Of a stretch of DNA of 64,000 bases, positions 21,100 to 30,851 are shown piece after piece. The DNA is from JBBROS01 sp963792675 (lineage in GTDB: Bacteria; Pseudomonadota; Alphaproteobacteria; Acetobacterales; Acetobacteraceae). The notes beneath the pieces are model-generated. The model was not told where the DNA came from. It saw nothing but the letters and a program-made list of their open reading frames with translations, and did no database searches. Where the stretch lies: assembly GCA_963792675.1 (NCBI GenBank), contig CAWBWT010000002.1, positions 3,286,001 through 3,350,000 of the forward strand, read 5' to 3'. The position numbers and the translations under genes are program-made. Numbering within the stretch: position 1 is the stretch's first letter; each line of letters starts with the position of its first letter.

Positions 21100-22307
21100 C
21101 AAGCGAGGGCGGTTCCTGTCCGTCTGACCGCCGCCCCGACCGTCGCATTGCCGCGCACCACCACGCCCAGGAAGATCGCCGTGGCGATTCCGCTCACCGG
21201 CAGGTGGACACTGGACATCGCCATCGCCGCCGGGAACGCCAGAACCGCAACGATCGCCGTCCATTCGATACTGTCGAGTGGCCGGCCCGCCCGCGCCTTG
21301 GCTTCGATGAACGCGACCACCGCCCCGGTCAGAATCGGCAGGTCGTAGATGAAGGCGTGCGGCAAGGCGACGCACGTGCCTGCCAGCAGCGCGGCGACGG
21401 CCAGGTCGCGCGGCCCCCGGCGCCAGCACGCCCACACCACGGCCGCCGCCCCGAAGCTGCCCACCGCCTGCGCGGCTTCGGCGACCCGAGCCGGCGCGCC
21501 GAACGCCTCCATGTTGGTGAGGATCGTCGCCATCAGCCGGTGACCATGCGTCGAGCGGGCGAACATCTCCTGGTCATCCGGCAGGGCGCCGAGCCAAGCC
21601 GGCCAGATCGCCGCGCCGAACGCCGCCGCCGTCGCAGCAGCCAGGATAACCGTCGTCGCCGTCGCCGCAGCAATGCATCGCCACTGCCCGGCGGCCAGCA
21701 GCGCGACCGGCACCAGCAGCCCGAGCTGCGGTTTGTAGGTCAGCAATCCGAACAGCACCCCGGCCCAAACCGGACGCGTAAAGGAAAGCCGGGCGCCACC
21801 CACCAGCAGCGCCGCCGCGAGGAACCCGGACTGCCCTGCTACTAGCGTCACCGTCGTCGCCGGTGCCAGCACCGCGGCCAGCACGCTCGCCGGATGCGGG
21901 CGGGCGGCGCCTGCCAGCAAGGCGACGAGGTAGAGCCCGAAGCTGACGGCGAGCCAAACCGGCAGCGCCGTCCAGTAACTCAGGCCCTGCAAGGGCCATA
22001 GCGCCAGGATGAAGCTCGGCGGATACGGGAACGGGTTCGTGTGGGCCGCCGGCATGCCCCACCCCACCTGCGCCGCATGCAAGGCCGCGAGGTCGTACAG
22101 CGCGATCGCCTGGTGCTCGCCGAGGAAACGGGCGTAGGACCAGATCGCGAAGAAGTCGCCGAACGGAAACGGGGCGTCGCTGCGCAGCGTAAACGCGACG
22201 AAATCGGCCAAGTAGCTGGCCCCGATGGCCGCCAGAACGACGCACCCGAGCAAGGGCCAGCGGACCCGCGGCGGGTGGGAACGGTCGGTCGCCAAGATTT
22301 CGGTCAT
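21099..22307 (-). CDS. GT87/DUF2029 family membrane glycosyltransferase
   Basis: 402 residues with about nine or ten membrane segments. DFFAIWSYARFLGEHQAIALYD is the conserved luminal/periplasmic loop of GT87 (DUF2029) polyprenyl-phosphate-dependent mannosyltransferases, with an acidic residue in the first loop as catalytic base. TNPFPYPPSFILALWPL, YKPQLGLLVPVALLA and HGHRLMATILTNMEAFG follow the family pattern. It would transfer a sugar from a polyprenyl-phosphate donor on the outer face of the inner membrane. It stands alone, with a terminator at its end; the sugar acceptor is unknown. Confidence 0.8.
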   Translation of the reverse strand: MTEILATDRSHPPRVRWPLLGCVVLAAIGASYLADFVAFTLRSDAPFPFGDFFAIWSYARFLGEHQAIALYDLAALHAAQVGWGMPAAHTNPFPYPPSFILALWPLQGLSYWTALPVWLAVSFGLYLVALLAGAARPHPASVLAAVLAPATTVTLVAGQSGFLAAALLVGGARLSFTRPVWAGVLFGLLTYKPQLGLLVPVALLAAGQWRCIAAATATTVILAAATAAAFGAAIWPAWLGALPDDQEMFARSTHGHRLMATILTNMEAFGAPARVAEAAQAVGSFGAAAVVWACWRRGPRDLAVAALLAGTCVALPHAFIYDLPILTGAVVAFIEAKARAGRPLDSIEWTAIVAVLAFPAAMAMSSVHLPVSGIATAIFLGVVVRGNATVGAAVRRTGTALA

Positions 22308-22416
22308 CGCCGGACGATGGCAGAGGCGGGACGGCGATACCGTTGGGCGAGTGTTGCCAAGTGTAGGATTGCGTCGGCGGCCGCTCAGCCCCTCCCCCGC
22401 TCCGCCCCTCCCCCGC

Positions 22417-23686
22417 TCAGACCTCGTCTTCGTCGGCGACCGCCTCCTCGAGCTGCAGCGCGGCGGTGGCCTGGTCGGCGGCCAGCGCCGTCACGCCGCG
22501 CAGGGTGCGGTCCATCGCCCGGGTGCGGCGCCGGGCGTCGCCGATCGTGTTGCTGACGCTGCCGGCCTGCTTCTCGAGCTTGGCGAGCACGCCATCCATC
22601 CGGCCGAACTCCGTCCGCACCGCGCCCAGCAGATGCTGGATCTGCTCGGCACGCTGCTCGATCGAGAGCGTCAGCGCGCCCAGATGAATTGTACGCAGCA
22701 AGGCCGGCAGCAGCGAGGGCCCCATCACCAGCACCCGGTGCTCGCGGTTGAGGCCCTCGATCAGCCCCGGCATGCGCGCCGCCTCGACATAAAGCCCGTC
22801 GGTCGGCAAGTACATGATGCCGAAATCGACCGTGACGGGCGGTACGATGTATTTCTGCGCGATCCGGCGCGCTTCCAGCCGGAGCCGCTGCTCGAGCGCC
22901 CGGCGAGCGGTGCGCTCTCCCTCGGCGTCGCCGGCCTCGCTGGCCAGCAGCAGGCGGTCGTAGTCCTCGGCCGGGAACTTGGCGTCGATCGCCAGCAGCG
23001 GCGAGGGCTTGGAGCGCGACGGCATCACCAGCACGAACTCGACCACCTCGTCGCTGTCGCCGCGCAGCTTGCGGTTGGCTTCCCAGGCGCCGTGCGGCAG
23101 CACGTCCTCCAGCAGGGCCCTGAGCGCCATCTCACCCCAGGCGCCACGGGTCTTCACATTGGTAAAGATGCGCTTGAGGTCACCGATTTGCGCCGTGACC
23201 GCCTGCACGTCGCCCATCGCCTTCTGCACCTGGGCGAACTGGTCGATCACGCGCTGGAAGCTGCCGTGCATCTGCTTCTCGATGCTTTCCGTCAGCTTCT
23301 CGTTGACGCTGCGCTGGATGTCGCCGAGGCGCGTCGCCTGCTGCTCGCCCATTTCCCGCAGCTTGGTTTCCATCAGCAGCCGCTGCTCGCCGGCCTCACG
23401 CAGCAGCCGGGTCGAGAGCTCGTGCAGGGAAGCGCGGTCCTCCATCCGGGTCGCCTCGGCGCGGCCGGCCAGCGCGCGCTCGCTCGAGACGACCGCGGCA
23501 CGCAGACCTTCCGCCTCGGACCGCTGCACCGTCTCCATTGCGCGGCGCACCACGGCCAGCTCGTTTCGCATCGCCTGCGCCCTCGGCGCGCACCGCGCCG
23601 CCGCGCAGCAGGGTGACGATCAGCGTCGCAACCGCGAGCAGCACGGCCAGGCCCAACCCGGCCGCCAACACCTCCGGGGTGATCAC
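22417..23686 (-). CDS. rmuC: DNA recombination protein RmuC, one frameshift near the N-terminus
   Basis: The likely start is a GTG at 23686 overlapping the lptF stop (GTGA). It gives a membrane anchor (TPEVLAAGLGLAVLLAVATL). Near 23576 one extra base shifts the frame, and the main body, 384 residues from MRNELAVVRRAMETV, is intact. It has a coiled coil, then TNVKTRGAWGEMALRALLED and LAIDAKFPAEDYDRLL, which form the RmuC nuclease-like core, and FGIMYLPTDGLYVEAARMP. RmuC limits rearrangements at inverted repeats and is predicted to be a nuclease. The C-terminus is acidic. Confidence 0.9.
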
Positions 23687-24807
23687 GCAAGCCGTTCCCG
23701 CAACAGGCGCGGCAGCCGCAGCGGCGCATACAGGATGGCCGCGCACAAACGCCCGGCAGCACGGCATGCAGCCAGATCAGCGGGATCAGCACCGTTTGCC
23801 GCGCCGCCAGGTTCTGCACCGCAAGGCCGACCGCCAGCAGCGCCACCACCGACAGCACCGCCATCAGCGGCCGCAGCACGTTGCCGTAACGCCGGAAAGC
23901 TGCCGGTCAGCACCGCCACCAACGCCACGGCGGCGAAGCTGGCCGCCGTCAGCGGCGCCGACAGCCGACGATGCGCCTCCACCAGCTGCTTGCCGACGTC
24001 ACGCGCGTTCAGCGCCGAAGCCGGGTCCATCAGCTCCTCCAGCGACATTTCGGCGCTGTCGCGATAGCGGACCTCGCCATTCTTGCTGGTGCTGGCCAGG
24101 TCGATCGAGTTCTCGGCGAAGGTCAGCACGTTCAGCCGGCCGTTGGTGCGGTCGATCTCCTGCCGACTGCCATTCAGCAGCAGCACGCGCGGCCCGTTGG
24201 CGCCGTTGATCAGCCGGCCGCTCTCGGCCAGGATGGTGGCTCGGCTGTTCTTTTGCCGGGCGTCCTCGACCAGGATGCCGTGCAACGTGCCGTCGGTGTC
24301 GCGGCTGCGGATATAGACGGTCATGTCGTCGCTGACGGCGGTGAACACGCCTTCCTGCAGCAGGAACGCCGCCATCCGGTTGCGGATCTCGAACTGGTAT
24401 TCGCGGAACGCCGTGTAGCTGCGCGGCACGACCCAGATGTTGAGCACGTATCCGATGACCACCACCCCCACCACGAGACCGAGCGCCGGCCGCGACAGCG
24501 CGTAAGGCGACATTCCGGCCGCTCGCATCACCGTCAGCTCGCGGTCCCCGGCCAGGCGCTGGTAAACGAACTGCACCACGACGAAGGTGGTGATCGGCAA
24601 GATGACCGCGACGAAGTTCGGGATCAGCAGCCCGGTCAGCTCGAGGAACACGCCGATCGACAGGCCGCGATTGACCACGAGCTCGACGAAGCGCAACGAC
24701 TGGGTCAGCCAGATCAGCGCGACCAATCCAGCGGTGACGGCGACGAGGGCGACCGACAGCTGGCGCAGCACGTAGCGGTCGATCTGCTTGGGTCGGAACA
24801 AGGCCAT
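23683..24807 (-). pseudogene. lptF: LPS export ABC transporter permease LptF, two compensating frameshifts
   Basis: ATG at 24807. FRPKQIDRYVLRQLSVALVA, SLRFVELVVNRGLSIGVFLE and LIPNFVAVILPITTFVVVQF are the N-terminal LptF/LptG membrane region, followed by the periplasmic beta-jellyroll (FTAVSDDMTVYIRSRDTDG, LTFAENSIDLAS). Near 23895 one extra T (AGCTTTCCGG for AGCTTCCGG) shifts the frame, and near 23740 a second change returns it, giving LRPLMAVLSVVALLAVGLAV and a C-terminus LRLPRLLRERLA. LptBFG extracts lipopolysaccharide from the inner membrane. An lptG gene does not follow; rmuC does, overlapping by four bases. Confidence 0.88.
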
Positions 24808-24917
24808 CTGCTACCGGGCGCTCGAACGTTGGGTGGGCGCCGGCCCGCCGTCGAGCCATTTACGCGATGGTCTGGCACGCGGTGGTGTGGCATGCGGTGG
24901 GCTGGCGCCCACCCGGG

Positions 24918-25070
24918 TCAATACACGAAAATCAGGAGCACCAGGAGCAGCAGCACGATGCCGATGCAGCCGAACTTCACGAAGCTGGTGAACCGGCCCC
25001 AGAATATCGCCCGGTCGGCGACGAACGCCTGGTCGAGGTTCGAGCCTTCGGTCTGCGGGGTGATCGCCAT
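24918..25070 (-). CDS. aa3-type cytochrome c oxidase subunit IV (small)
   Basis: 50 residues, starting MAITPQTEGSNLDQAF at the ATG at 25070 and ending LLIFVY at 24918. The N-terminal half is soluble and the C-terminal half is a single membrane helix (CIGIVLLLLVLLIF) after FWGRFTSFVKFG. This matches the bacterial aa3 oxidase subunit IV family (Cox4-type, about 45-60 residues) typical of alphaproteobacteria. No other oxidase gene is near, which is common for this subunit. A 6-bp hairpin (GGTGGG/CCCACC) lies just after the stop. Confidence 0.75.
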   Translation of the reverse strand: MAITPQTEGSNLDQAFVADRAIFWGRFTSFVKFGCIGIVLLLLVLLIFVY

Positions 25071-25198
25071 TCAAGCCTCGGTCTGCGCTGCGGGTGCCAC
25101 CTTCTACGGAGAATTGCGCCGGATGAAAACACTGTCCGACCCGGCGGCCCCTCGACACGGTTGCGGCCGGAACGTTGCAGTGCCCGCGCCGCCGATGC

Positions 25199-25303
25199 TA
25201 GAGCATTTCCCGAGCCAATCGGCTCGGGAGTAATGCTCTACAACTCAGTGAATAGAGCAACTTAGTCCGCCCGAACCGTTTCGGTTCGGTCGGACGTTGC
25301 TCT
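25199..25303. repeat. Two tandem palindromic hairpin elements (REP-like)
   Basis: Element 1, 25199-25240: TAGAGCAT and CCCGAGCC pair with GGCTCGGG and ATGCTCTA around a short loop. Element 2, 25254-25303: AGAGCAAC, GTCCG and CCGAACCG pair with CGGTTCGG, CGGAC and GTTGCTCT. Both begin with AGAGCA and are separated by 13 bases. They resemble the mosaic palindromic intergenic repeats of alphaproteobacteria. They lie upstream of the methyltransferase gene and could also act as a terminator. Confidence 0.7.
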
Positions 25304-25339
25304 CGAGGCGCCGGTCGACGCCGGACGGGGGACAGTCCT

Positions 25340-26414
25340 GTGAGTCAAACGGCACCTGAACACCACATGACCGCGGCGACACCCGCATCCCGAGCCGCGG
25401 CCGGAGGCGACCTCTCGCCCGACGGCATCATGCAGATCGGCCTGGGCTTCTGGGCGTCGAAGGCGCTGCTCAGTGCCGTCGAACTCGGCATCTTCACGAC
25501 GCTGGCAAGCGGTGCCCTGACCCTCGAACAGCTTCGGTCGGCCTCAGGACTGCACGAGCGGAGCGCCCGCGACTTCTTCGACACGCTCGTGGCCCTGCGC
25601 ATGCTCGACCGCCAAGACGATGGCGCGCTACTGCAACAGCGCCCAGGCAACGCTGTTCCTGGACCGCGCCAAGCCGTCCTACATCGGCGGCATGCTCGAG
25701 ATGGCCAACGACCGCCTGTATCCGTTCTGGGGCAACCTGACGCAGGCGCTGCGGACCGGCCAGCCGCAGAACGAGAGCCAGCACGGGCAGGACCTGTTCG
25801 CCCTGCTTTATGCCGATCCGGACCGCCTGCGGCTGTTTCTCGGCGGCATGACGGGGCTCAGCATCCCGATCGCGCGCGCCATTGCGGCTTCGTTCGCCTG
25901 GGACAAGGCCCGGTCGTTCGTCGATGTCGGCTGCGCCCAGGGCGCTTGCGCGGCCGAGATCGCGTCGGCGCACCCGCATCTGCACGGCACCGGCTTCGAC
26001 ATGGCGCCGGTCCGTCCGGTCTTCGAGGAGTATGTGCAGCGCGCAGGCCTCGCCGGGCGGCTGCGGTTCCAGGGTGGCGATTTCTTCGCCGACCCGCTGC
26101 CGCAAGCCGACGTCCTCATCATGGGCCACATCCTGCACGACTGGGACCTACCGAGGAAACATGAGCTGCTGCGCAAAGCGTTCGCGGCGTTGCCGTCCGG
26201 CGGCAGCCTGCTGGTTTACGAGGCGCTGATCGACGATGCGCGGCGGGAGAACACGCTGGGCCTGCTGACGAGCCTGAACATGCTGATCGAGACGCCGGGC
26301 GGCTTCGACTTCAGCGGCGCCGATTGCAGCGGCTGGATGCGCGAAGCCGGCTTCCGGGAGACCCGCGTCGTGCCGCTGACCGGGATGCATGCCATGGTAG
26401 TCGCCACCAAGTAG
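25340..26414 (+). pseudogene. O-methyltransferase (acetylserotonin/hydroxyneurosporene OMT-like), one frameshift
   Basis: GTG start at 25340. The N-terminal dimerisation domain reads IGLGFWASKALLSAVELGIF and LRSASGLHERSARDFFDTL. Near 25623 one extra G shifts the frame, and the rest reads RYCNSAQATLFLDRAKPSYI, the SAM-binding motif FVDVGCAQGACAAEIA, MGHILHDWDLPRKHELLRKA (the conserved HDW, with the catalytic-type His) and FRETRVVPLTGMHAMVVAT. The joined protein is about 358 residues. Members methylate small phenolic, carotenoid or polyketide substrates; the context gives no substrate. It ends seven bases from the opposite gene. Confidence 0.83.
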
Positions 26415-26420
26415 GCGTCG

Positions 26421-27251
26421 TCAGGAACCCCGGTCGAGCCGGTAGAACGCCGAGGCGTTAGTGCCGAACACCGCATCGCGCTCGGCCGGCGTGAGCTGCG
26501 CGAGCAGCGCGTGCGCCCAGTCCCACCAGGTCGCGTAATCCTGCCGGGTCGTCAGCACGGGCCAGTCGCTGCCGAAGATCAGCCGCTGCGCGCCGAACAG
26601 GCGGACCAGTTCCTCGGCGTAGGGCCGCAGTGCGTCCAGCGGGGCGCCGGGCGCCGCCTCGGTGACCAGGCCGGAGAACTTGCAGCGCACATGCGGGAAG
26701 GCGGCGACCGCGGCGAGGCCCTCGCGCCACGCGGCAAAGCCGCCGGCGGCGATGTCGGGCTTGGCGGCGTGGTCGATCACGATCGGCAGGTCCGGGTAGC
26801 GCTCGATCAGCTGCGGCAAATGGCGCAGATGGCGCACCTGCGCCAGGGCGTCGAAGGTGAGGCCCAGCTCGATCACGGCGCGATAGGCGGCGTGCTGCTG
26901 CGGCTGCAGCATCCAGTCGTCCTCGGCGATGTCCTGCCACATCGGCCGGATGCCGCACAGCTTCGGGTCCGCTGCCAGCAACGCCAGCCGGACCGGGGCG
27001 TCGGGCGCCATCATGTCGATCCAGCCGACCACGCCGCGCACGAGCGGATCGGTCTCCGCCAGCGACAGCATGAACCGGGTCTCGGCCTCCGTCGGCGCCG
27101 CCTGCACCAGCACGATCCCGTCCACGCCGGCTTCCTCGAACAGCGGCGCGGCGTCGCCGGGCAGGAAGTCGCGGTGGATCGGCAGGTCGGGCGTCAGCCA
27201 GCCATAATCGCCCCGATCGACCTGCCAATAATGGACGTGCGCGTCGATCAC
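26421..27251 (-). CDS. Amidohydrolase family 2 protein, L-fuconolactonase-like
   Basis: 276 residues from the GTG at 27251, which overlaps the reductase stop. Metal-binding features of COG3618 enzymes are present: IDAHVHYW at the N-terminus (HxH), VIDHAAKPD, and LIFGSDWPV with the catalytic Asp. LRHLPQLIERYPDLPIVIDH is also typical. The family includes sugar-acid lactonases such as L-fucono-1,5-lactonase and the LigI-like lactonases. Directly after an aldo/keto reductase and a sugar importer, hydrolysis of the lactone made by that reductase is the natural reading. The exact sugar is inference. Confidence 0.82.
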   Translation of the reverse strand: MIDAHVHYWQVDRGDYGWLTPDLPIHRDFLPGDAAPLFEEAGVDGIVLVQAAPTEAETRFMLSLAETDPLVRGVVGWIDMMAPDAPVRLALLAADPKLCGIRPMWQDIAEDDWMLQPQQHAAYRAVIELGLTFDALAQVRHLRHLPQLIERYPDLPIVIDHAAKPDIAAGGFAAWREGLAAVAAFPHVRCKFSGLVTEAAPGAPLDALRPYAEELVRLFGAQRLIFGSDWPVLTTRQDYATWWDWAHALLAQLTPAERDAVFGTNASAFYRLDRGS

Positions 27252-28262
27252 ACGATCAGCCCGGCGCCGCGCAGCTCCCCCCACAGCGCGTCCGGGATCG
27301 GGTGGGCGATCAGGCGCAGGTTCTCCGCCACCTCGGCCACGTCGGCGGCACCGGGGATGACGGTGGCGATCATGGGGTGGGACAGCGGAAACTGCAGCGC
27401 CGCCGCACGCAGCGGGACGCCGTGCGCGGCGCAGATCCGCTCGATGGCGCGGGTGCGCTCGAGAACGGCGTCGCTGGCCGGGGCGTAGTCATACTTGGCG
27501 CCGGCCACCGGACCGGTCGCGAGAATGCCGGAATTGTAGGGGCCACCCAGGACGATGCCGATGCCACGGCGCTCGCACAGCGGCAGGAAGCTCGCCAGCC
27601 GAGGATTGATCCAGCAGCGTGTAGCGCCCGGCCAGCAGGAAGCAGTCGAAGTCGCCGGCCTCGGCAAAGTCCTGGCAGGCCTCCCACTCGTTCAGCCCGG
27701 CGCCGATCGCCCGAACCGCGCCTTGCTCGCGCAACGCGGCCAGCGCGCGGTAGGCGCCCGCCATCGCCTCCTTGAACCGCTCGGGATAGGCGTCGCCGTG
27801 GTTGCGCCGGTCGCAGTCATGGAGGAACAGGATGTCGATGCGGTCGGTGCCGAGGCGCTGCATGCTGTCCTCGAACGACCGCATGACGCCGTCGTAGCTG
27901 TAGTCGATCCGGTGCTTGAACGGCGCCGGGGTGGCGAACAGCGTGTCCGACGGCCCGGTCGGGTGGTCGTCGGGGCCGCGCCGGTGCAGCCGCCAGCCGG
28001 CTTTGGTCGAGACCACGACATCGGGCCCGAGCCGGCGCAGCGCGGCGCCGATGCGGTGCTCGGCGAAGCCGAAGCCATAGAGCGGCGCGGTGTCGAAGTA
28101 GCGGATGCCGGCGTCGTAGGCGGCGACCACGGTCGCCATGGCGGCGTCCTCGGTCGAGGCGCGATACATGTTGCCCAGGCTGGTGCTGCCGAAGCCCAGC
28201 GTCGTCAGCGCGATGCCGGTGCGGCCGATTGTGCGGCCGAGGGTACGGGTCGGCAGGCTCAT
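27248..28262 (-). pseudogene. Aldo/keto reductase, L-fucose dehydrogenase/D-threo-aldose 1-dehydrogenase-like, one frameshift
   Basis: ATG at 28262 overlapping the permease stop (ATGA). LTTLGFGSTSLGNMY and AGIRYFDTAPLYGFGFAE give the catalytic Asp and Tyr, VVVSTKAGWRL the Lys, and DILFLHDCDRRNHGD the His of the AKR tetrad. Near 27600 one extra G (TCCTCGGCTGG for TCCTCGCTGG) shifts the frame; the rest reads SFLPLCERRGIGIVLGGPYN and MIATVIPGAADVAEVAENL. The joined protein is about 337 residues. This subgroup (COG0667) contains NAD(P)-dependent sugar 1-dehydrogenases that make aldonolactones. The lactonase gene next to it supports this role. Confidence 0.82.
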
Positions 28263-29260
28263 GCCTTCTTCTCGACCGGCGCGGCCCGGCCGGCCGCCTG
28301 CTGCACGGTCGCGAGTTGGCGGGCCCGGCGCTGCTGAAATTGCTGGTCCACGAGCACGCCGAGCAGGATCACGGTGCCCATGACGGCGAAGTTGAGCGAG
28401 CTCGGGATACCGAGGATGTTGACCAGGTTCTGCAGCACCTGCAGCAGCACGGTGCCGAGCACGATGCCGATGATCGACCCCTCGCCGCCGCGCAGCGAGC
28501 AGCCGCCCAGCACCGCCGCGGCGATGCCGTATAGCTCGTAGAAGTTGCCGAACGAGGAGGGCGAGACCGAGTTGGTATAGAACACCAGGAAGATCGTGGT
28601 CACCCCGGCCAGCAGGCCCGAGATGATGTAGGCGCCGGCGATCACGCCGTTCGTGCGGATGCCGGAGAACCGCGCCCCCTCCTCGTTCTTGCCGACCGCG
28701 AACAGATAGCGCCCGAACACCGAGCGGTGCAGCACCACGCTCATGATCGCGGCAACGACAACGAGGAAAATAAAGCTGAACGGCACCCCGAAGAAGCGGC
28801 CGGTGACCAGCCATTGCAGCGTGTCGTAGCTGCCACCGTAGCCGAACCCCATGGAGGCATCGGCGGTGTAGTAGCGCGCCGCACCCCGGTAGATCAGCAA
28901 CCCGCACAAGGTCACGACGAAGGGCTGCACCTTCATGCGGGTGACGAGGAAGCCCTGGATGGCGCCCAGCAGCACGCCGCAGCCGACCACGAACAGCACC
29001 GCCAGGGGCCAGGGCCACTCGTAGTTCGACAGCAGGTCGATCAGCACGACGCCCAGCAGCGCGAACATCGAGCCGACCGAGAGGTCGATGCCACCGGTGA
29101 TGATGACGATGCCGATGCCGATCGAGAACAGGCCGAACAGCCCGGTGAGGTTGGCAAGGTTGAGCAGGTTCTGCCCCGACAGGAACAGCGGCTCCCGCGC
29201 CGCCGTCACCGCGGCGATCACCAGGATCAGCACCAGCAGCCCCAGTTCCTTCTTGCGCAT
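28259..29260 (-). CDS. Sugar ABC transporter permease (RbsC/XylH-like), cassette A
   Basis: 333 residues with about nine membrane helices. GIGIVIITGGIDLSVGSMFA is the hallmark of CUT2-family permeases, and GKNEEGARFSGIRTNGVI is the cytoplasmic loop that meets the ATPase. AAAVLGGCSLRGGEGSIIG near the C-terminus is also conserved. It is the third gene of a leftward operon (binding protein, ATPase, permease, reductase, lactonase), with four bases between the ATPase stop and its start. Confidence 0.93.
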   Translation of the reverse strand: MRKKELGLLVLILVIAAVTAAREPLFLSGQNLLNLANLTGLFGLFSIGIGIVIITGGIDLSVGSMFALLGVVLIDLLSNYEWPWPLAVLFVVGCGVLLGAIQGFLVTRMKVQPFVVTLCGLLIYRGAARYYTADASMGFGYGGSYDTLQWLVTGRFFGVPFSFIFLVVVAAIMSVVLHRSVFGRYLFAVGKNEEGARFSGIRTNGVIAGAYIISGLLAGVTTIFLVFYTNSVSPSSFGNFYELYGIAAAVLGGCSLRGGEGSIIGIVLGTVLLQVLQNLVNILGIPSSLNFAVMGTVILLGVLVDQQFQQRRARQLATVQQAAGRAAPVEKKA

Positions 29261-29264
29261 ACGA

Positions 29265-30798
29265 TCAGGCTCCTGCGGCAGCGTGCGATGGGGCAGCGTG
29301 GGGCTGAGCGGCCTCGCCGATCGCCAAATGCAGCACGTTGAACTCGCTGAAATCGGGCCGCTCGAGCGTGCCGTTGATGCGGCCCTCGTGCATGACGGCG
29401 ATGCGGTCCGACACGCCCAGCACCTCCTCCATGTCGGACGAGATCATCAGGATCGCGACGCCGCGGTCGGCCAGCTCGCGCATCAGCCGGTAGATCTCGC
29501 CCTTGGCGCCAACGTCGATCCCCCGCGTCGGCTCGTCGAAGATCACCAAGGCGGGCGCCATCGACAGCCACTTGCCGAGCACGACCTTCTGCTGGTTGCC
29601 GCCCGAGAGACTGACGACCGGGGTCTGCTCGCTCGGCGCGCGGATGGACAAGCTCTTGCCCTGCGCCTGCGCGGTGCGCCGCTCGGCCGCGGTGTCGATC
29701 AGGCCGAGCTTGGCGTAGTTGGCGAGGCTCGCCAGCGAGATGTTCTCGACGATCGGCATATCGAGCACCAGGCCGCAGCGCTTGCGGTCTTCGGGCACGA
29801 GATAGATGCCGTGCCGGATGGCGTCCGCGCGGGGCGGCGATGCGCAGCGCCGTCCCGTCGAGGGTGACGGAGCCGCCCAGGATCGGGTCCACCCCGAACA
29901 CCGCCCGCGCCATCGAGGTGCGGCCGGAGCCGACCAGCCCGGCGACGCCCAGGATCTCGCCGCGGCGCACCGACAAGTCCACGTGGCGGTCCGGGAACGC
30001 CGCCGTCACCAACCCCCTTATGTCGCAACCGCGGCCGTCCGGCGTCCGGGACGGCGGCACGTACACCGATTTCAGGTCGCGGCCGATCATCAGCCGGATC
30101 ATCGCGGCGTGCGAGATCGCGTCCCGCGCCAGCTCGCCCGCAACCCGGCCGTCGCGTAGGCAGACCACGCGGTCGGCGCTCGTCATGATCTCGCCGAGCC
30201 GATGGGTGATGTAGATGATCGCGACGCCGTGCGCCTTGAGGTCGGCCACCACCCGCAGCAGCCGCTCGGTCTCGGTGAGCGTGAGGCTCGAGGTCGGCTC
30301 GTCCATGATGATGACGCGGGCGTTCACCGACAGCGCCTTGGCGATCTCGACCAGCTGCCGCTGCGCGATCGACAGCTCGGCGACCGGCGTGCCGGGCTGG
30401 AAGTCGGCGCCGAGCCGCTGCAGCAGGGGTGCGGTCTCGGCGTGCATCGCCCTTGTGTTGACCAAGCCGAGCCGCCGCTTCTCGCGCCCGATGAACACGT
30501 TGGCGGCGACGTCGAGGTTCTCGAACAGGTTCAATTCCTGATGCACGAAGGCGACCCCGGCCTTGGTCGCCCCGGTCACGGTCATGGCCGAATGGGCAGC
30601 CCCGTCGATGCGGATTTCTCCTCGCGTCGGCGCCACGACGCCGCCCAGGATCTTCATCAACGTGCTTTTGCCGGCGCCGTTCTCGCCGATCAGCCCCAGC
30701 ACCTCGCCGTCATCCAGATGCAGCGACACGTCGCTGAGCGCTACCACGCCCGGGTAGGTTTTGGAGATCCCGACCAGTTCCAGCCTGTGTCCCGCCAT
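29265..30798 (-). pseudogene. Sugar ABC transporter ATP-binding protein (RbsA/MglA-like), cassette A, one frameshift
   Basis: ATG at 30798. Two tandem nucleotide-binding domains: Walker A GENGAGKSTLMKILGG near residue 38, signature ELSIAQRQLVEIAKAL and Walker B IIMDEPTSSLTLTETE in the first; GVAGLVGSGRTSMARAVFG (degenerate Walker A), LSGGNQQKVVLGKWLS and IFDEPTRGIDVGAKGE in the second. Near 29832 one extra base shifts the frame between RIAAPR and DAIRHGIYLVPEDRKR, inside domain two. This two-domain form is typical for ribose/galactose/xylose importers (CUT2). Expected length is about 511 residues. Confidence 0.9.
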
Positions 30799-30815
30799 CG
30801 TTCCTCCCAAAACCT

Positions 30816-30839
30816 GCCCCGGCCGCGGCGGGCCGGGGC
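30816..30839 (-). terminator. Stem-loop between binding-protein and ATPase genes
   Basis: GCCCCGGCC and GGCCGGGGC form a perfect 9-bp stem with a six-base loop, 12 bases after the stop of the binding-protein gene. Hairpins at this place in sugar ABC operons usually stabilise or partly terminate the transcript so that more binding protein than ATPase is made. Confidence 0.55.
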
Positions 30840-30851
30840 GCGCCTTTGGAC

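Noticed and set aside
24867..25265. Rightward open frames of about 60-130 codons over the cytochrome oxidase subunit IV gene.
   Set aside because: They are antisense to the recognisable 50-residue subunit IV gene, with no ribosome-binding site or known motif, and run into the palindromic repeats.
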